48,128 nucleotides of DNA from the NCBI RefSeq assembly GCF_001485495.1, contig NZ_BCNF01000077.1:1-48128 (forward strand), read 5' to 3'. Both the position numbers and the translations under genes were made by a program. Below the pieces are notes generated by a model. The model worked only from the letters and a program-made list of their open reading frames with translations. It was not told where the DNA came from and ran no database searches. Below are positions 1-6,429 of this stretch, one piece after another. The DNA is from Gordonia desulfuricans NBRC 100010 (GTDB lineage Bacteria; Actinomycetota; Actinomycetes; Mycobacteriales; Mycobacteriaceae). Numbering within the stretch: the stretch's first letter is position 1; each line of letters opens with the position of its first letter.

Positions 1-19
1 CCAAATGACCGAGTGTCCG

Positions 20-72
20 TTGATGGTTGAGTTGACAGCCATCAAAAGATGCAGCCGCGGTTGATGGTTGAG
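20..72. repeat. 12-bp direct repeat TTGATGGTTGAG
   Basis: The 12-mer TTGATGGTTGAG occurs at 20-31 and again at 61-72. The second copy begins the degenerate repeat element described at 61-125. No function can be assigned. Confidence 0.6.
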
Positions 73-125
73 CCGACGAGTTGCGACGCGACAAGGCGTG
101 TAGAAGCCCCTGTCGGCCGAACCGC
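61..125 (+). repeat. degenerate TGGTTGAG-type intergenic repeat
   Basis: The stretch reads GGTTGAGC, then a GCGACGCGAC core, then GTGTAGAAGCC. This is the same layout (GGTTGAGC ... GCGTAGCGAG ... TGTCGAAACC) as the three longer copies at 17.29-17.72 kb read on the minus strand, but strongly diverged. It probably belongs to the same REP-like intergenic family. It lies directly after the small minus-strand gene at 126-380. Confidence 0.45.
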
Positions 126-134
126 CTACAGGGG
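107..134 (-). terminator. hairpin at the end of the small DUF3263-like gene
   Basis: CCCCTGT at 107-113 pairs with ACAGGGG at 128-134. After a one-base mismatch the stem continues with GGC/GCC. The hairpin covers the TAG stop of the minus-strand gene (126-128), so it may act as a terminator. It has no clear U-tract. Confidence 0.35.
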
Positions 135-380
135 AAGCAGCAGTTTGCGATTGCGCCTTGAACCGATCCGGCGACGGCAATGCTCGTCGAGGGCGGCCGA
201 CTGTGCGACGTCGAGGCGGACCAGGCCCGCCCGTAGTGCCGAACGCACCCGGGTGTAGAACGCCGACGGCGGCATCCCGAAGGTCAGGAAGATCTCCTCC
301 TCCGGGGTGTCGAACGGCGCCCAAGCCAGGGCGAACCGCACCATCTCGGCGGAAGCGGCAGTGGTCTGCGAGGTCTGCAT
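126..380 (-). CDS. small DUF3263-like winged-helix protein
   Basis: An 84-residue basic protein. The segment around residues 15-52 (FALAWAPFDTPEEEIFLTFG, then a PSAFYTRV stretch) resembles the short actinobacterial DUF3263-type proteins, in which a helix-turn-helix-like part ends in xFYxRL. The family assignment is by pattern only. The start is well supported: a strong Shine-Dalgarno AAGGAGGG lies about 4-5 nt before the ATG. A TGGTnnnACCA operator (405-415) lies 25 bp upstream, so the gene probably responds to the same GntR-type regulator as the divergent acyl-CoA dehydrogenase. Function unknown; a small DNA-binding protein is a reasonable guess. Confidence 0.6.
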   Translation of the reverse strand: MQTSQTTAASAEMVRFALAWAPFDTPEEEIFLTFGMPPSAFYTRVRSALRAGLVRLDVAQSAALDEHCRRRIGSRRNRKLLLPL

Positions 381-404
381 CTCGCCCTCCTTTCGCTGTG
401 TTTA

Positions 405-415
405 TGGTATGACCA
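405..415. promoter_or_regulatory. GntR/FadR-type operator TGGTATGACCA
   Basis: TGGT and ACCA half-sites are separated by 3 bp, the spacing known for FadR/LldR-class GntR (FCD) operators. The site lies 25 bp upstream of the minus-strand small gene and in the divergent region shared with the acyl-CoA dehydrogenase gene. Confidence 0.55.
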
Positions 416-477
416 AATAAGGATACGGTCAACCACCGACGCCCATCTCGCTGCGGCCGGTGGATCGTTTGCCTTTT

Positions 478-488
478 TGGTCGTACCA
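478..488. promoter_or_regulatory. GntR/FadR-type operator TGGTCGTACCA
   Basis: Second TGGTnnnACCA palindrome, 54 bp before the acyl-CoA dehydrogenase start and directly followed by a possible -10 box TACGAT (489-494). Binding here should block transcription of the dehydrogenase gene. Confidence 0.6.
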
Positions 489-541
489 TACGATCTATTA
501 CGCCAATGGGCGCGACAATCACCACGACGTCAGGATGGTCC

Positions 542-1699
542 ATGATCTCCTTCGAGTTCACCGAGGAACAACAACAGTTCGCCAAGGTGCTGCGCGACTT
601 CAGCACCAAAGAACTTCTCCCCTACTACACCCGGCGTGCGGCGAGCACCGACTTCCCGTACGAGGCATTCGCGCGCCTGGGAGAGCTGGGAGTGCTCGGC
701 ATCGGGCTTCCCGAGCGGTTCGGCGGCACCGGCACCGAGGATCCACTGCTGCTCGGCCTGGCCACCGAGGTCCTGGCCGAGGGTGACATCAATCTGGCGT
801 CGGCGCCCATCCAGGTCGGGCTGGTGGGCTCCCAGCTCGTCCACTCGAGTGACGAAGTCCAGGAACGATATCTGCCCGCACTGATCGAGGGCCGGGAGAC
901 CCTGGCCATCGCACTGACCGAGCCCGGCTCCGGATCGGATGCCGGCGCCCTGCGGACCACCGCCACCCCGGTCGACGGGGGCTGGCGGCTCTCCGGCGAG
1001 AAGACCGCCATCAGCTGGGCCATGAACGCCTCGGCCACGCTCGTCTATGCCCGGACCCCGGGCACCAGCCGCTCGAAGGGCGTGAGCTGCTTCGTCGTCC
1101 CGATGGACGCCGAAGGCGTGACCCGCCATCACATGCTGGGGATGGGATGCCTGCCGATCGGCTGGGGCTCGATCCACCTCGACGACGTCTTCATCCCCAC
1201 CAGCCACCTGGTCGGTGAGGAGGGCCGTGGATTCGCAGCGGTGATGAACCACTTCGACTTCAGCCGCGCCGCAATCGGTTTGATGTGCCTGGGTGCGGCC
1301 CGGCAGAGTCTGGACGAGGCGGTGACCTACTCCGAGCAGCGCGAGACCTTCGGTCAGCCGATCTCGACCTACCAGGGCGTCTCGTTCGGGATCGCCGAGC
1401 AGGCCACCCTGGTCGAGGCGGCGCGACTGCTCTGCTACAAGGCCCTGTGGTCGCGTGAGGCCGGCCTCCCGCACACGGCACTGGCATCGATGAGCAAGTG
1501 GTGGCCGCCGCAGGTCGCACGGCAGGCCATCGAGGTGGCCATGCGAATCCACGGAAACCTGGGCTACGCAGCCGAATTCCCGCATCAGGCCCGCTACCGT
1601 GACGTGATGGCCTACCTGGTGGCGGCCGACGGCAGCGCCGAGATCCAGAAGCGCATCATCTCCGGCGACATCTACAAGCGCGGTTCCACCGCATTCTGA
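542..1699 (+). CDS. acyl-CoA dehydrogenase
   Basis: A 385-residue FAD flavoenzyme of the acyl-CoA dehydrogenase family, which introduces a 2,3-double bond into an acyl-CoA. The family order is visible: helical N-terminal domain (FTEEQQQFAKVLRDF), the middle beta-domain with ALTEPGSGSDAGAL near residues 126-139, and a helical C-terminal domain with RIHGNLGYA. The ATG at 542 is preferred over an in-frame upstream start because AGGA (532-535) lies 6 nt before it. The usual catalytic Glu of medium-chain enzymes (YEGT) appears as Asp363 in ADGSAEIQ, so the substrate may be unusual (branched or cyclic acyl-CoA). The gene converges on the maoC/citE pair, which would supply hydration and C-C cleavage. 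The exact substrate cannot be read from sequence. Confidence 0.9.
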   Translation: MISFEFTEEQQQFAKVLRDFSTKELLPYYTRRAASTDFPYEAFARLGELGVLGIGLPERFGGTGTEDPLLLGLATEVLAEGDINLASAPIQVGLVGSQLVHSSDEVQERYLPALIEGRETLAIALTEPGSGSDAGALRTTATPVDGGWRLSGEKTAISWAMNASATLVYARTPGTSRSKGVSCFVVPMDAEGVTRHHMLGMGCLPIGWGSIHLDDVFIPTSHLVGEEGRGFAAVMNHFDFSRAAIGLMCLGAARQSLDEAVTYSEQRETFGQPISTYQGVSFGIAEQATLVEAARLLCYKALWSREAGLPHTALASMSKWWPPQVARQAIEVAMRIHGNLGYAAEFPHQARYRDVMAYLVAADGSAEIQKRIISGDIYKRGSTAF

Positions 1700-1715
1700 T
1701 CCACTTCGGAATCGA

Positions 1716-1758
1716 CGAGACCGCCGGTGTGACAATCTCTGTCACACCGGCGGTCTCG
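1716..1758. terminator. bidirectional terminator hairpin
   Basis: A perfect 19-bp stem: CGAGACCGCCGGTGTGACA at 1716-1734 pairs with its complement at 1740-1758 around a 5-nt loop. It sits between the convergent acyl-CoA dehydrogenase (ends 1699) and CitE-like gene (ends 1803), so it can terminate both transcripts. Confidence 0.85.
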
Positions 1759-1802
1759 TCAGAAGGGGGAGGATTAGACAGGCGAGGACCTGTCGTGCCG
1801 AC

Positions 1803-2681
1803 TCAGCGGTCGGCGAGTGCCAGGACCCGCTGCGCCTGCTTCAGATGCGGCAGGTCGAGCATCTTGCCTTCCAGCGCAACCGTTCCCACGTCGCCGGCGA
1901 AGGCCTCCACCACGCGGCCGGCGAAGGCCACCTCGTCGGCGGAGGGGGTGAAGGCGGCGTTGATCGTGTCCACCTGCGCCGGATGGATCGCGATCCGGCC
2001 GCTGAACCCCTCGGCGCGGGCACGGCGTGACGACTCCGCGAGTCCGGCGTCGTCACGGATGTCGACATACAGCGTCTCGACCGCCTCGACGCCTGCGGCA
2101 TGCGCGCCCATCAGCATCAGCGAGCGCACCAGCTGATAGGTGGTCGCCCACCTACCGTCGGGTCCGAGGTTGGTCGACGCTCCCAGGGCAGCGCTCAGAT
2201 CCTCGGCACCCCAGGTCAATCCGTAGAGCCGTGCGATACCGGCCGTGGCGAAGTCGCCGAGGCGGAACGGGGCGAGCGGTGTCTCGGTGGCCACCGGGAG
2301 CACCCGGATCGTACCGGGCGCGATCCCGTGGGCCACCTCGAGCGCCTCGAGGTAGTGGTCGACCCGCGCGACAACGGCGGGACCGGTGATCTTGGGAATC
2401 ATCACGCCTGCGGGCACCGCGGGTGTGATCGCGGCGAGATCGGGTAGCGCATGGGCGGCGTCGAGCGGGTTGATCCGGACCCACAGCTGGGGGCCGCTGC
2501 CCGCACCGAGTTGTGCGACCACGAACTCCGACACCATGTCCCGGGCCAATGCCTTACGACTCTCGGCGACCGAGTCCTCGAGGTCGAGGATCACCGCGTC
2601 AGCGGTGGATTCGGCGATCTTGCCGAGCTTCTTCTCACTGTCGCCGGGGACGAACAGGAAGGACCGGAGGGGGGCGCTCAT
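1803..2681 (-). CDS. HpcH/HpaI-family (CitE-like) acyl-CoA lyase
   Basis: A 292-residue TIM-barrel lyase of the CitE/HpcH group, which cleaves or forms 3-hydroxyacyl-CoA thioesters (citramalyl-, malyl- or HMG-CoA type). Seen: RSFLFVPGDSEKKLGK at the start, the LDLEDSV strand, Glu in ATETPLA and Asp in GAEDLSA as the usual Mg2+ ligands, and a GRIAIHPAQV motif typical of CitE-like proteins. The ATG overlaps the maoC stop in an ATGA (2678-2681), so the two are translationally coupled. A CitE-like lyase beside MaoC and an acyl-CoA dehydrogenase recalls the mycobacterial Rv2498c-Rv2500c neighbourhood of C5/branched-chain acyl-CoA breakdown. The substrate is inference. Confidence 0.85.
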   Translation of the reverse strand: MSAPLRSFLFVPGDSEKKLGKIAESTADAVILDLEDSVAESRKALARDMVSEFVVAQLGAGSGPQLWVRINPLDAAHALPDLAAITPAVPAGVMIPKITGPAVVARVDHYLEALEVAHGIAPGTIRVLPVATETPLAPFRLGDFATAGIARLYGLTWGAEDLSAALGASTNLGPDGRWATTYQLVRSLMLMGAHAAGVEAVETLYVDIRDDAGLAESSRRARAEGFSGRIAIHPAQVDTINAAFTPSADEVAFAGRVVEAFAGDVGTVALEGKMLDLPHLKQAQRVLALADR

Positions 2682-3133
2682 CGCTGCGGGTTCTTCTTCT
2701 GCAGGCCGCTGCGCTTGCACGAGGCGACGAGTTCGTCGTTCTGGTTGAACGCCTGATGCAGGAAGGTCACGATGCCCTGGTCGGGACGGGACTTGGAATC
2801 GCGCAGTTCGATCACCTCGGAGACGACGTGGATGGTGTCGCCGTGGAACAGCGGCTTCGGGAAGCGGACCTCGTCCCACCCCAGGTTGGCGACCGCGGTG
2901 CCGAGCGTGGTGTCGCCCACCGAGATCCCCACCATCAGACCGAGGGTGAAGGCGCTGTTGACGATCCGCTGACCGAACGGCGTGTCCTTCATGTATTCCT
3001 CGTCCAGGTGCAACAACGCAGGGTTGTGCGTCATCGCCGTGAACAGGACGTTGTCGGTCTCGGTCACCGTCCGTCGAATCGGATGCTCGAACCGCTGTCC
3101 CACGGTCAGCTCGTCGAACCACACTCCGGGCAT
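2678..3133 (-). CDS. MaoC-like (hot-dog) enoyl-CoA hydratase
   Basis: A 151-residue single hot-dog-fold hydratase. The MaoC signature is clear: an Asp/His region (THNPALLHLDEEYMKDTPFG) followed by RIVNSAFTLGLMVG. Such enzymes add water to 2-enoyl-CoAs or mesaconyl/itaconyl-type CoA esters. The start at 3133 (MPGVWFDEL) is chosen over one 18 codons upstream because GGAGG lies about 6 nt before it. It is the first gene of a coupled pair with the CitE-like lyase, so hydration followed by retro-aldol cleavage is the likely order. The divergent/convergent partners suggest one acyl-CoA degradation route. Confidence 0.85.
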   Translation of the reverse strand: MPGVWFDELTVGQRFEHPIRRTVTETDNVLFTAMTHNPALLHLDEEYMKDTPFGQRIVNSAFTLGLMVGISVGDTTLGTAVANLGWDEVRFPKPLFHGDTIHVVSEVIELRDSKSRPDQGIVTFLHQAFNQNDELVASCKRSGLQKKNPQR

Positions 3134-3238
3134 GTCGCCACCTCCAGTTGTTTGTCTTGTTGACGTCTCGTCGGTCGTGTCGGCCACCGCGTCCCGAACA
3201 TCCCGGTCACGGCCTTCACGGTCACGGCACCGGCCGCC

Positions 3239-4021
3239 TCAGGCGGCCGAGATACCGCCGTTGACGCTGATCGCCTGTCCGGTCAGCTTGGCCGCGGCGC
3301 GGGTGACCAGGAATCCCGCCAGCGCGCCGATGTCGTCGGCGGTCGCCACCCCGAGATGTGCCTGCTTGGCCGCACTCGCGAACAGCTTCGCGCTGAACCC
3401 GTCGGTTGTGATCCGCTCGGTGGAGGCGGTGCCGTGCACCAATGACGGCGTCAGGACGTTGGCCCGGATACCGCACCGCTTCTCCTCGATGGCGAGGCCT
3501 CGGGTGAACATGATGATCGCGGCCTTCGCCGCCCCGATGACGGTCTCACCGGGGGTCGCGGTCTTCCCCGCGTCGGAGGCGACGTTGATCACCACGCCGC
3601 CACGCCGCTCGCGCATACCCGGAAGCACCACCGACGCCATCAGCATGGAGGGCAGCACGAGGTCGTCGAGCGTGGTGGCGATGGCGGTGGCCGGGATGTT
3701 GCCGAACAGTTCGGGGCGGACGTCGGCGGCCGTCGTACACATCAGGATGTCGATGGCGCCGAGGAACTCCGACGCCTGCGCCTCGATGGCGGTCGCCCCC
3801 TCGACGCTGCGCGCATCCCCGGCGACGAACCTCGCGTCGACCCCGCGCTCCCGGAGCCGCTCGCAGGCATCGTCACCACGGGCCTGTGTCCGCCCGACGA
3901 TCACCATCCGCCGGACCCCGACGTCGGCCATCGCGAACGCACTGTGCAGCCCGATCCCGGCGGTCCCGCCGACGATCAGCGCACCGCTGTCGGCCGGGTC
4001 CTTGACCACGATCTCGCTCAT
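3239..4021 (-). CDS. short-chain dehydrogenase/reductase-like protein lacking the catalytic Tyr
   Basis: A 260-residue Rossmann-fold SDR. The nucleotide-binding loop GGTAGIG is present near residues 18-24, the conserved Ser is Ser149 (NVASD), and the conserved Lys is Lys166. The residue 13 after Ser and 4 before Lys, where every classical SDR has Tyr, is Ile162 (VIGAAKAA). The NNAG motif is also replaced (CTTAAD, 95-100). The C-terminus ends in AISVNGGISAA, as in classical SDRs. It may be a non-catalytic partner subunit or work by another mechanism. The ATG at 4021 follows a weak AGG-type site. Upstream lies a 19-bp operator of the same type as at 405 and 478. SDR fold is certain, activity is not. 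Confidence 0.85.
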   Translation of the reverse strand: MSEIVVKDPADSGALIVGGTAGIGLHSAFAMADVGVRRMVIVGRTQARGDDACERLRERGVDARFVAGDARSVEGATAIEAQASEFLGAIDILMCTTAADVRPELFGNIPATAIATTLDDLVLPSMLMASVVLPGMRERRGGVVINVASDAGKTATPGETVIGAAKAAIIMFTRGLAIEEKRCGIRANVLTPSLVHGTASTERITTDGFSAKLFASAAKQAHLGVATADDIGALAGFLVTRAAAKLTGQAISVNGGISAA

Positions 4022-4100
4022 CACATCACCTGCTCCCCGCGCGACTCGGCCTGTCCGGACGTCGTCCGGCACGCGATATCGGCGACTGCCTCCGAAGCTA

Positions 4101-4119
4101 CTAATGGTACGACCATTAG
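4101..4119. promoter_or_regulatory. GntR/FadR-type operator, perfect 19-bp palindrome
   Basis: CTAATGGTACGACCATTAG has 8-bp arms around a 3-bp centre and contains the same TGGTnnnACCA core as the sites at 405 and 478. It lies 80 bp upstream of the SDR start and 74 bp before the divergent marR gene. Confidence 0.7.
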
Positions 4120-4155
4120 TCAATATCGCGGATTCCCTGGCGAGTGGCGCAGAGG

Positions 4156-4191
4156 ATCATCAGTCTTGACTGATAAGCCTAGACTGATGAT
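4156..4191. promoter_or_regulatory. MarR autoregulatory operator overlapping the promoter
   Basis: ATCATCAGTCT (4156-4166) is the exact inverted complement of AGACTGATGAT (4181-4191). A second overlapping palindrome, TCAGTC-tt-GACTGA, spans 4160-4173. The right arm contains the -10 box TAGACT (4180-4185). A regulator bound here would block its own transcription and that of the downstream exporter. Confidence 0.65.
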
Positions 4192-4192
4192 C

Positions 4193-4657
4193 ATGACGTC
4201 TCCCGATGTCCTCGACGTGGCCTCCGACCTGCGCCTCACCCTGGGCGGACTGATCCGGCGACTCCGGACGATCCGCTCCCCCGACGACCCGTCGGTCCCG
4301 GAGACCTCGGTGCTCGCACGACTCGACCGCGAGGGCCCGACCACCGCCGCCGACCTCGCGCGCAGCGAGCAGGTCACCCCGCAGTCGATGGGCGCCACCA
4401 TCACCGGACTGCTCGGCCGGGAGCTGATCGCCCGGCAACCCGACCCCGACGACGGCCGGCGGGTACTGGTGCACCTGACCCCGGCCGGCTGCGCGGCCCT
4501 CACCGACCGCCGCAACACCCGCACCCGCGCCCTCGCCGACGCCCTGGGTACCACCCTCACCGACGACGAGCTCGACACCGTCGCCGCGGCGCTGCCACTC
4601 CTGGCCCGCGCCGTCGACGCACTGCAGGTGCCGCCCACCCCCGACCCCCGGAGGTAG
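4193..4657 (+). CDS. MarR-family transcriptional regulator
   Basis: A 154-residue winged-helix regulator. The DNA-binding helices (TAADLARSEQVTPQSMGATI) are followed by the MarR wing, with DPDDGRRVLVHLTPAG. The ATG at 4193 is favoured because a TAGACT -10 box ends 7 nt before it and no Shine-Dalgarno is present, so the mRNA would be leaderless. An ATG at 4187 is an alternative. The operator at 4156-4191 overlaps the promoter, which points to autorepression. The GGAGG for the exporter lies inside the end of this gene, so the two form a regulator-efflux operon. MarR proteins usually release DNA when they bind a phenolic or toxic ligand. Confidence 0.88.
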   Translation: MTSPDVLDVASDLRLTLGGLIRRLRTIRSPDDPSVPETSVLARLDREGPTTAADLARSEQVTPQSMGATITGLLGRELIARQPDPDDGRRVLVHLTPAGCAALTDRRNTRTRALADALGTTLTDDELDTVAAALPLLARAVDALQVPPTPDPRR

Positions 4658-4659
4658 CC

Positions 4660-6429
4660 ACGAACATCCCGCTCACGAAAACCCCCGAAAGCCCCGATGT
4701 CTCGGCCCCGCCACCGTCCGACGGCTACCGGTGGGTCGCGCTGTCGAACACCACCGCCGCGGTGTTCATGTCGGCCCTCGACGGGTCGATCGTCATAATC
4801 GCCCTGCCCGCCATCTTCCGCGGTATCGATCTCGATCCGTTGGCACCGCACAACATCGGCTTCCTGCTGTGGATGATCATGGGGTATCGCCTGGTGCAGG
4901 CGGTGGCGGTCACCACGCTCGGCCGGCTCGGCGACATCTACGGCCGCGTCCGGATCTACAACGCCGGTTTCGCGGTGTTCACCATCGCATCGATCCTGTT
5001 GTCCTTCGACCCTTTTCACGCATCCGGGGCCGCCGTCTGGCTGATCGCGTGGCGCCTGCTGCAGGCGCTCGGCGGGTCGATGCTCACCGGGAACTCCGCC
5101 GCCATCCTCACCGATGCCTTCCCGGCCGATCGACGGGGATTCGCACTGGGCCTCAATCAGGTTGCGGCACTGGCCGGTCAGCTGACCGGACTCGTCCTCG
5201 GCGGACTCCTCGCCGCCTGGGACTGGCGGGCGGTGTTCTGGGTGAACGTCCCCATCGGACTGTTCTTCACCGTCTGGGCCTATCGCAAACTGCGTGACAC
5301 CGGTGAACGGCATCCCGGGCGGATCGACTGGTGGGGCAACGGATTGTTCGCCCTGGGACTCGGGGCGATCCTGATCGCCATCACGATGGGGCTGCAACCG
5401 TACGGCGGACACACCATGGGCTGGACGAGCCCGGCGGTGATCCTGCTCCTGTCGGTCGGCGTCGCATCGTTGGCCGGCTTCGTCGGCGTGGAGATGCGCG
5501 TCGCCGAACCGATGGTCGACCTGGATCTGTTCCGGATTCGCGCGTTCAGCGCCGGGAACATCGCCGCACTGTGCGCCTCGCTGGCGCAGGGTGGCCTGCA
5601 GTTCGTGCTGATCATCTGGCTGCAGGGGATCTGGCTGCCGCTGCACGGCTACGACTACGCCGACACCCCGCTGTGGGACGGGATCTTCTTGCTGCCGTTG
5701 ACCATCGGCTTCTTCATCTCCGGGCCGCTGACCGGTGCGCTCTCCGACCGCTTCGGTGCACGGGTCTTCGCGACCATCGGGATGGTGCTGTTCGGTTCGA
5801 GCTTCGTCGGGTTGCTGTTGTTGCCGATCGTGTTCCCGTACTGGGCCTTCGCCCTCCTGATCGCCCTCAACGGGATCGGCACCGGCATGTTCGCCGCACC
5901 CAACACCGCGTCGATCATGGGCAGTGTGCCCGCACGCTATCGCGGGGTGGCGTCCGGGATGCGGGCGACATTCCAGAACTCCGGGACCGCACTGTCGATC
6001 GGAGTGTTCTTCTCGCTGATCATCGTCGGGATCTCCGAGCGTCTACCGGCGACGATGTCGGTGGGTCTGCAGCAGCAGGGTGTCCCCGCCGACATCGCGA
6101 CCCGGGTGGCCGACCTGCCACCGGTGACATCGTTGTTCTCGGCGATGCTGGGCAGCAACCCGATCGAGCAACTGCTCCGCGGAACCGGCATCCTGGACAC
6201 CCTCGATCCGGCGCAGCAGCAACACCTCACCGGGGGCGAGTTCTTCCCCCAGCTGTTGTCGGGACCGTTCCATCAGGGCCTGGTGATCGTGTTCGTGGCG
6301 TCGATCGCCTTGTCGCTGTGTGCGGCAACGGCATCGGCACTGCGCGGCCCTCGATCAGCGGATGGTGACCACGGTGTTCGCCGCGGCGTCACCAAGGATC
6401 TTGTGCAGGTTCCAGACCGGACGGTGTGA
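4660..6429 (+). CDS. MFS drug exporter (EmrB/QacA, DHA2 type), possible ACG start
   Basis: A proton-driven multidrug exporter with about 14 membrane spans. The N-terminal family signature starts at YRWVALSNTTAAVFMSALDG, followed by GRLGDIYGR (motif A). That signature begins upstream of the first canonical start, GTG 4762, so starting there would cut the first membrane helix. A perfect GGAGG (4650-4654), overlapping the marR end, is placed 5 nt before an in-frame ACG at 4660 and no ATG/GTG/TTG is available upstream. Either ACG is used as a rare start or the gene is N-terminally truncated. The 3' end overlaps the convergent secreted-protein gene by 75 nt. Probable substrate: the compound sensed by the adjacent MarR. 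Confidence 0.85.
   Translation, partial: TNIPLTKTPESPDVSAPPPSDGYRWVALSNTTAAVFMSALDGSIVIIALPAIFRGIDLDPLAPHNIGFLLWMIMGYRLVQAVAVTTLGRLGDIYGRVRIYNAGFAVFTIASILLSFDPFHASGAAVWLIAWRLLQALGGSMLTGNSAAILTDAFPADRRGFALGLNQVAALAGQLTGLVLGGLLAAWDWRAVFWVNVPIGLFFTVWAYRKLRDTGERHPGRIDWWGNGLFALGLGAILIAITMGLQPYGGHTMGWTSPAVILLLSVGVASLAGFVGVEMRVAEPMVDLDLFRIRAFSAGNIAALCASLAQGGLQFVLIIWLQGIWLPLHGYDYADTPLWDGIFLLPLTIGFFISGPLTGALSDRFGARVFATIGMVLFGSSFVGLLLLPIVFPYWAFALLIALNGIGTGMFAAPNTASIMGSVPARYRGVASGMRATFQNSGTALSIGVFFSLIIVGISERLPATMSVGLQQQGVPADIATRVADLPPVTSLFSAMLGSNPIEQLLRGTGILDTLDPAQQQHLTGGEFFPQLLSGPFHQGLVIVFVASIALSLCAATASALRGPRSADGDHGVRRGVTKDLVQVPDRTV

Noticed and set aside
530..1735. Long minus-strand frame opposite the acyl-CoA dehydrogenase
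   Set aside because: High-GC shadow frame; the plus-strand protein has clear family motifs and a ribosome site.
4120..5646. Long minus-strand frame opposite marR and the MFS gene
   Set aside because: Low-complexity Gln/Asp/Arg-rich shadow; no family pattern.
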